Positions 6,459 through 10,266 of a stretch of DNA of 10,266 nt are shown piece by piece. The notes under the pieces are model-generated. The model was not told where the DNA came from, made no database searches, and saw only the letters and a program-made list of their open reading frames with translations. Made by a program: the position numbers and the translations under genes. Source of the DNA: LSNR01 sp964603325 (GTDB taxonomy: Bacteria; Patescibacteriota; Minisyncoccia; Moranbacterales; UBA9337); NCBI GenBank assembly GCA_964603325.1, contig CAZRUH010000023.1:1-10266 (forward strand), in the 5' to 3' direction. How positions within the stretch are numbered: position 1 is the stretch's first letter; each line of letters starts with the position of its first letter.

Positions 6459-6902
6459 TCAAGACTTTAACATACGGTCTATTTTTCTCCTGGCATCTTT
6501 TCTTTTTTTGTCCTCCCTTTTATCAAACTTCTTTTTTCCGCGACCAATCGCAAATTCCAGTTTAAGAAGTCTTTTCTTAGTATAAACCCGAATTGGCACC
6601 AATGTCAAGCCTTCGGTCTTTGATTTTCCAATCAATCGTTTTATTTCTGATTTTTTCAAAAGAAGTTTTCGCGGTTGAGTGGGGTCATATCCCTTGGAGT
6701 TTCCGGCAAATTTGTAAAAAGGAATGTTGGCGTTGGTTAGATACAATTCAGAATTTTTAATCGTCACAAAACTTCCCTTTAAACTAATATGTCCGGTTTT
6801 TATTGATTTTACTTCTTGTCCGGTCAAAACCAAACCGGCCTCATATTTATCAATGAGATTATAATCAAATTTTGCCCTTTTGTTTATTGCTAAAGTTTTC
6901 AT
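6459..6902 (-). CDS. smpB: SsrA-binding protein SmpB
   Basis: 147-aa partner of tmRNA; it binds the tRNA-like domain and reads the empty decoding centre in place of an anticodon. The start is the ATG at 6902 (MKTLAINKRAKFDYNL), because a longer TTG frame would run through the promoter. Family motifs: YEAGLVLTGQEVKSIK (20-35), GSFVTIKNSELYLTNANIP, and the C-terminal tail GKKKFDKREDKKRKDARRKI, where Phe stands at the position usually held by His or Tyr next to DKR. It stops with TGA, and tmRNA begins 40 nt downstream, so both rescue components probably share a transcript. It is divergent from folD across a 101-bp gap. Confidence 0.97.
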   Translation of the reverse strand: MKTLAINKRAKFDYNLIDKYEAGLVLTGQEVKSIKTGHISLKGSFVTIKNSELYLTNANIPFYKFAGNSKGYDPTQPRKLLLKKSEIKRLIGKSKTEGLTLVPIRVYTKKRLLKLEFAIGRGKKKFDKREDKKRKDARRKIDRMLKS

Positions 6903-6910
6903 ATATTTGT

Positions 6911-6939
6911 AGTATAGAATAGGTAATAACAAGTGGCAA
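6911..6939 (-). promoter_or_regulatory. Sigma-70-type promoter for smpB-ssrA
   Basis: On the - strand, TTGCCA (6939-6934; 5 of 6 consensus bases), a 17-bp spacer and TATACT (6916-6911; 5 of 6). Initiation about 7 nt downstream falls near 6904, giving a leader of 0-2 nt before the smpB ATG at 6902. This is the best promoter match in the window. Confidence 0.7.
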
Positions 6940-6968
6940 ATCTTAGTTTAAACAATTTTTTTAACTTA

Positions 6969-6997
6969 ATGACTTTTTTGAAAAAATTTGTTAAAAT
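6969..6997 (+). promoter_or_regulatory. Promoter for folD, extended -10
   Basis: ATGACT (6969-6974; 4 of 6), a 17-bp spacer and TAAAAT (6992-6997) with an upstream TG (TGtTAAAAT). The expected start is about 7004, the A of the folD ATG, so the transcript would be leaderless. It is divergent from the smpB promoter. Confidence 0.55.
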
Positions 6998-7003
6998 TAT
7001 GTT

Positions 7004-7858
7004 ATGAAAATAATAAAAGGAAAAAAAATTGCGGAAAATATTTTAAATGACCTAAAAGAAAAAATAAAACTCTTAAAAAAGAAGCCCTGTTTGGCGGTTG
7101 TTTTAGTGGGTGATGATAAAGCTTCTCAAATTTATATAAAATTAAAAGAATTGGCAAGTAAAAAAATAGGCATAGAATTTAAAAAATTTTTATTTGATAA
7201 GAAGGAGCGAGAAAAGGAAATAATCAAAAAGATAAAAGAATTAAACAAAAATAAGAGAGTAACCGGAATAATAGTTCAATTACCTTTACCAAAAAAATTA
7301 AATAAAAATTTAATAATAAACGCCGTTTCTCCAAAAAAAGATGTAGATGGATTTCATATAAAAAATCAAAACATGTTTCTGGAAAACAAAAAAAGTGTTG
7401 AACCGGTTTTTCCAAAGGCCATTGTTAAAATGATAAATGTTGCACGTGATGGCGATAACTTGAAGGCGATTATTGTTTGTCGGTCGGAAATTTTTGGAAG
7501 AATTATGAAAAAAACTTTGGAAAAAAACGAGATTCAAGCTGAATTCATTTTTTGCAAAGACTTAATAGATAATAATAAAAACAATAAATATGCACATATT
7601 ATTTTAAAAAGAGCCGATATAGTTATTTCCGCCTGCGGAACTCCCGGATTAATCAAGGGTGAAGCGGTTAAAAATAATGCCATCATTATTGACGGTGGCA
7701 TCACAAAGAAAAATAAGATTGTGCTTGGCGATGTTGACATTAATTCCTTTAAAAATACCGATTGCAAAATTACCCCGGTTCCCGGAGGAGTCGGACCGGT
7801 AACAGTGGCAACTCTTTTGGAAAATGTTTATTTAACAAGTAAAAAGACTGATTTTTGA
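7004..7858 (+). CDS. folD: Bifunctional methylenetetrahydrofolate dehydrogenase/cyclohydrolase
   Basis: 284-aa enzyme interconverting 5,10-methylene-THF and 10-formyl-THF with NADP, supplying one-carbon units for purines and formyl-Met-tRNA. Active-site parts are visible: Y44 and K48 in SQIYIKLK, VQLPLP with Q92, KDVDGFH with D115, GDVD (242-245) and PGGVGPVTVATLLEN (260-274). The length is normal. The second half is divergent: the usual P-x-TP is PVFP (134-137), and the dinucleotide motif normally written VVGRSxxVGxP reads IVCRSEIFGRIM, with Cys for Gly. The Arg-Ser of that motif is kept. It is probably functional with altered cofactor contacts, but cyclohydrolase or dehydrogenase activity could be weakened. 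It ends in TGA. It stands alone between the smpB and tRNA-Leu units. Confidence 0.93.
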   Translation: MKIIKGKKIAENILNDLKEKIKLLKKKPCLAVVLVGDDKASQIYIKLKELASKKIGIEFKKFLFDKKEREKEIIKKIKELNKNKRVTGIIVQLPLPKKLNKNLIINAVSPKKDVDGFHIKNQNMFLENKKSVEPVFPKAIVKMINVARDGDNLKAIIVCRSEIFGRIMKKTLEKNEIQAEFIFCKDLIDNNKNNKYAHIILKRADIVISACGTPGLIKGEAVKNNAIIIDGGITKKNKIVLGDVDINSFKNTDCKITPVPGGVGPVTVATLLENVYLTSKKTDF

Positions 7859-7889
7859 ATTGAAATTTGATAGTTTAAAATATTCTTTG

Positions 7890-7971
7890 TGCCGAAGGAG
7901 GGACTCGAACCCTCAAGCCGTAAAGCACACGATTTTGAGTCGTGCGTGTTTACCAATTTCACCACTTCGGC
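7890..7971 (-). tRNA. tRNA-Leu (anticodon CAA)
   Basis: An 82-nt class II tRNA. The acceptor GCCGAAG (7971-7965) pairs with CTTCGGC (7897-7891), with discriminator A at 7890. The D-arm is GTG/CAC with GG in the loop. The anticodon stem CACGA/TCGTG encloses the loop CTCAAAA, anticodon CAA, which reads UUG. A long variable arm follows, then T-arm GAGGG-TTCGAGT-CCCTC. CCA is not encoded, so a CCA-adding enzyme must supply it. The gene faces away from parA; its 5' side lies against the parA promoter, so the two transcription units share about 40 bp. Confidence 0.97.
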
Positions 7972-7976
7972 ATTGT

Positions 7977-8005
7977 TTGTAAATTTCAACAAAAAGAATT
8001 ATAAT
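7977..8005 (+). promoter_or_regulatory. Promoter for parAB
   Basis: TTGTAA (7977-7982; 4 of 6), a 17-bp spacer and a perfect TATAAT (8000-8005). Initiation is expected near 8012, the first base of the parA ATG, implying a leaderless message. ATTATAAT reads the same on both strands, so the - strand also carries TATAAT 20-odd nt before tRNA-Leu, though without a good -35. Confidence 0.65.
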
Positions 8006-8011
8006 ACAATT

Positions 8012-8776
8012 ATGGCAAAGATTATTTCATTAGTCAACCAAAAAGGCGGGGTCGGTAAAACCACCTCGGCAATAAATCTAACCACTTATTTGGCAAATTC
8101 CGGTAAGATGGTTCTTTTGGTTGATTTGGATCCGCAAGGCAATGCCTCTTCCGGATTGGGAATAAATATCAGGGAATTGCAAAACAATATATACCATACA
8201 ATGATTTTAGATAAGCATCCGCAAGAAGCTATTATAAGAAACGATTCTCCGAGTTATGATATTTTGCCGGCATCTCAAGATTTAGCCGGCGCAGAAGTGG
8301 AAATGATCCATATGGATAATCGTGAATTTAAGCTTTACAATGCTTTGCGACAAATACGTATAGACTATGACTATATAATAATTGATAGTCCACCAAGTTT
8401 GGGATTACTAACAATTAACGGTTTGGTTGCCAGTGACGAAATAATTATCCCGGTTCAAACCGAATATTATGCTTTAGAGGGATTAAGTCAACTATTGGAG
8501 ACTATAAGCTTGGTAAAAGAAAACATACAACCGGACCTAAAGATAAAGGGCGTCTTATTGACAATGTTTGATCGCAGAAATCGTTTGTCTAAGCAAGTTG
8601 TTAAAGAGGTGCGCGAACATTTTCCGGGTCATGTTTTTGAAAGCGTTATTCCCAGAAGCGTTCGCTTGGCGGAGGCCCCCAGTTTTGGAAAATCAATTTT
8701 AAATTTTGACGCTTTCTCCAAAGGCGCCAGATTGTATAAAAATTTGGCAAGGGAGATTATTGAAATGGATAAATAA
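8012..8776 (+). CDS. parA: Chromosome partitioning ATPase ParA (Soj)
   Basis: 254-aa deviant-Walker ATPase that binds DNA non-specifically as an ATP dimer and moves ParB-parS complexes for chromosome segregation. The start is ATG 8012 (MAKIISLVNQKGG); the frame is open further upstream but that part runs through the tRNA gene. Walker A is KGGVGKTT (11-18), with signature K11 and catalytic K16. Walker A' is DLDPQGNAS (38-46), and Walker B is IIIDSPPSLG (122-131). IPRSVRLAEAPSFGKSI (213-229) is the typical C-terminal motif. There is no N-terminal helix-turn-helix domain, so it is the chromosomal Soj type rather than the plasmid P1/F type. parB follows 31 nt later. Confidence 0.97.
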   Translation: MAKIISLVNQKGGVGKTTSAINLTTYLANSGKMVLLVDLDPQGNASSGLGINIRELQNNIYHTMILDKHPQEAIIRNDSPSYDILPASQDLAGAEVEMIHMDNREFKLYNALRQIRIDYDYIIIDSPPSLGLLTINGLVASDEIIIPVQTEYYALEGLSQLLETISLVKENIQPDLKIKGVLLTMFDRRNRLSKQVVKEVREHFPGHVFESVIPRSVRLAEAPSFGKSILNFDAFSKGARLYKNLAREIIEMDK

Positions 8777-8807
8777 TTCTAAAAAAACTTTAAAAAAATA
8801 AAAAAAT

Positions 8808-9743
8808 ATGACACAAAATTACGGCCTGGGCAGAGGATTATCCTCTCTAATACCGCAAAAAAACACAAAATCAAAAACGAAAAAAAAGGATGTAAGTTTT
8901 CAAAGGCAGGTTTCTCCGGTGGGAGATTTTTTTGGTAAAGAAATTAAAAGCGAAGTAATAACCAAAAACGACAAGGGAAACATATTAGAAGTTGATGTTG
9001 AAAAAATCATTACTAACCCATATCAGCCAAGAGTTGAATTTGATAAAGAAAAATTGAAAGAACTTTCTGATTCAATTGGGGTTCATGGAATTATTCAGCC
9101 ATTGGTCGTAACAAAAAAAGGTGAAAATTTTGAACTTATTGCCGGAGAACGAAGATTGCAAGCATCAAAATTGGCGGGATTAAAAAAAGTACCCGTAATA
9201 ATTAAAGATATTAAAGACAAAGAAAAGTTGGAGTTGGCGATAGTTGAAAACATACAACGACATAATCTGAATCCGGTAGAAGAAGCAAAAGCATACAAAC
9301 AGTTAATGGATGAATTTGAAATGAATCAGGAGGAAGTGGCAAAAAAAATGGGCAAAAGTCGTAGTGTGGTAGCAAACAAATTGCGATTATTGTCTTTACC
9401 CATAGAAGCGATTAAAGCTTTACGAGAAGGAAAAATAACCGAGGGACACGCTAAGGCCATTCTAGCATTAGAAAATCCCGAAAAACAAAGAGGGCTTCTG
9501 GGATTGATAATTAAAAATCAGCTAACCGTTCGTCAAGCGGAAAATAAAACAAAAGCGGTTTCAATTAAAGCTCACAAGAGAGTAATTGAAATTGACCCGG
9601 AAACAAAAGACTTGGAAGATAGGTTTAGTGCTACCTTGGGAACTAAGGTTAAAATAAAAAAAGTTGGCGGGAAAGGTGGAAAAATCATCATTGACTATTA
9701 TTCTTCGGAAGATTTAAGTAAAATAGTTTCAAAATTAAAATAA
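8808..9743 (+). CDS. parB: Chromosome partitioning protein ParB (Spo0J)
   Basis: 311-aa CTP-dependent DNA clamp that loads at parS and partners ParA. The N-terminus has the conserved GLGRGLSSLIP (6-16), a ParA-contact region, then a charged linker of about 40 residues. The ParB/Srx CTPase domain starts around 60: NPYQPR (70-75), HGIIQPLVV, GERRLQASKLAG (113-124; C-motif) and ENIQRHNLNPVEEA (147-160). The helix-turn-helix lies at about 172-193 (MNQEEVAKKMGKSRSVVANKL), followed by EGHAKAIL. A C-terminal dimerisation domain occupies about 258-311. The ATG is preceded by A/T only, with no Shine-Dalgarno sequence. It is co-transcribed with parA. Confidence 0.97.
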   Translation: MTQNYGLGRGLSSLIPQKNTKSKTKKKDVSFQRQVSPVGDFFGKEIKSEVITKNDKGNILEVDVEKIITNPYQPRVEFDKEKLKELSDSIGVHGIIQPLVVTKKGENFELIAGERRLQASKLAGLKKVPVIIKDIKDKEKLELAIVENIQRHNLNPVEEAKAYKQLMDEFEMNQEEVAKKMGKSRSVVANKLRLLSLPIEAIKALREGKITEGHAKAILALENPEKQRGLLGLIIKNQLTVRQAENKTKAVSIKAHKRVIEIDPETKDLEDRFSATLGTKVKIKKVGGKGGKIIIDYYSSEDLSKIVSKLK

Positions 9744-9965
9744 TCTCCGACTTAAAATAAGTTTAATAAAAATAGGAAAAGTTTAGATACTGTTTTTCGC
9801 TGACACTTATTTTTTGTTTTATTCACGATCGTAAATAAAACAAAAATTGTAATATGGTGTAAGTAGGGGGTAAATATCTATTAGTTAAGTTAGATTTATG
9901 GCAAGGAGTTTTGATTTTAAATAATTTTACTATTTTTATTACTTAAAAAATATGAAATAGGATAT
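9744..9965. other. Intergenic region between parB and the PaaX-like gene
   Basis: 222 bp without a convincing gene. It holds the 36-bp palindrome and an 8-codon frame at 9898 (MARSFDFK, then TAA), too short to claim. No good sigma-70 promoter was found for the gene that follows, and no G/C-rich terminator for parB. Confidence 0.5.
9811..9846. repeat. 36-bp near-perfect palindrome after parB
   Basis: The arms TTTTTGTTTTATT (9811-9823) and AATAAAACAAAAA (9834-9846) are exact reverse complements. Between them lies C + ACGATCGT + A, whose 8-bp core (9825-9832) is itself palindromic, so only one base pair of 18 (C9824/A9833) breaks dyad symmetry. The T-tract precedes and the A-tract follows, the reverse of a rho-independent terminator. 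A protein-binding operator or another two-fold site fits better. Confidence 0.65.
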
Positions 9966-10266
9966 GTGCAACGAAAATTTTTACTTTTATTATTAGGAGG
10001 GTTATCTATCGGTCTTTCTAATAATCCAAGAAGAGCTTTTTATATTTTAAATAAAATTAAATGGGAGTGGGGAAATATAAATAAAGAAAAGAAAATAACT
10101 GAAGGAAACTTAAAGCAATCTATAAAAAGACTCTATGAGTCCAATCTAATATCAACCAGAAGAAAACCCAATGGAACAATAGAGATTATTTTAACAGAGA
10201 AAGGTCAAGAAATAGCCATAGAAATTGACGCAACAGAAATAAAACCAAAAAAATTAAAAAATTGGG
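9966..10266 (+). CDS. PaaX/Cas2-like winged-helix protein, 5' part
   Basis: Truncated by the right edge after 100 codons. GTG 9966 is the best start: the frame is open back to 9921 but offers no ATG, GTG or TTG earlier. The protein begins with a hydrophobic helix (KFLLLLLGGLSIGLS, 4-18), then NNPRRAFYILNKIKWEW. A winged-helix DNA-binding fold follows, with helix NLKQSIKRLYESNLIS and a wing with NGTIEIILTEKG. The segment ends KPKKLKNW, where PaaX-like proteins of Patescibacteria usually continue into a Cas2-like ferredoxin domain. This is a family-level resemblance recalled from memory, so the function (transcription regulator or nuclease-fold protein) is not settled. AGGAGG at 9995-10000 is inside this frame and is not a ribosome-binding site. 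Confidence 0.6.
   Translation, partial: MQRKFLLLLLGGLSIGLSNNPRRAFYILNKIKWEWGNINKEKKITEGNLKQSIKRLYESNLISTRRKPNGTIEIILTEKGQEIAIEIDATEIKPKKLKNW

Noticed and set aside
6358..6585. 75-codon + strand frame
   Set aside because: It is antisense to the tmRNA 5' part and the smpB 3' end and has no recognisable features.
6903..6932. TTG start extending SmpB
   Set aside because: It overlaps the -10 of the smpB promoter, and the family N-terminus starts at 6902.
7889..8011. Upstream extension of the ParA frame
   Set aside because: The extra 41 codons run through tRNA-Leu; MAKIISLVNQKGG is the normal ParA start.
9995..10000. AGGAGG as a strong Shine-Dalgarno sequence
   Set aside because: No start codon follows at a usable distance; it encodes part of the hydrophobic N-terminus of the PaaX-like protein.

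Overview
The window is an AT-rich bacterial stretch (about one third G+C by eye) holding mostly core genes. Small compact genes, little Shine-Dalgarno signal, a PaaX/Cas2-like winged-helix gene of a type common in Patescibacteria, and a divergent FolD suggest a member of the Candidate Phyla Radiation (Patescibacteria, possibly Parcubacteria-like). That placement is inference, since no 16S rRNA is present. TGA ends smpB and folD, which argues against the TGA-glycine code of Gracilibacteria/Absconditabacteria.

Layout. (1) 1-884, + strand: 3' part of a leucyl aminopeptidase (M17) gene, cut by the left edge. (2) 904-4158, + strand: a promoter and a perfect 14-bp inverted repeat, then clpB, a 36-codon ORF not previously obvious, and a VanZ-family membrane gene, packed with a 5-nt gap and an 8-bp overlap. 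(3) 4159-4789: a 630-bp region between convergent genes with no believable protein gene. It is crowded with hairpins: a cluster of long stems, several terminator-like hairpins, and two related palindromic units. (4) 4790-6932, - strand, read from high to low coordinates: smpB, ssrA (tmRNA), infC, rpmI, rplT. The genes are close together and no clear terminator is seen between them. (5) 6933-7003: divergent promoters for smpB and folD. (6) 7004-7858: folD (+). (7) 7890-7971: tRNA-Leu(CAA) (-), lying against the parA promoter. (8) 8012-9743: parA-parB (+). (9) 9744-9965: an intergenic gap with a 36-bp near-perfect palindrome. (10) 9966 to the right edge: the start of a PaaX-like winged-helix gene.

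How the genes work together. smpB and ssrA encode the two parts of trans-translation, which frees stalled ribosomes, and they sit directly upstream of the translation genes infC-rpmI-rplT. ClpB re-solubilises aggregated protein. ParA and ParB segregate the chromosome. Several genes (parA, smpB, folD, and perhaps rpmI and rplT) have a -10-like hexamer only 6-8 nt before the start codon, so leaderless transcription is a recurring theme.

I found no clear defence system, CRISPR array, insertion sequence or prophage. The least explained parts are the structured 4161-4680 region, the clpB upstream inverted repeat, the 36-bp palindrome after parB, and the tmRNA with a long tag ending in AVA.
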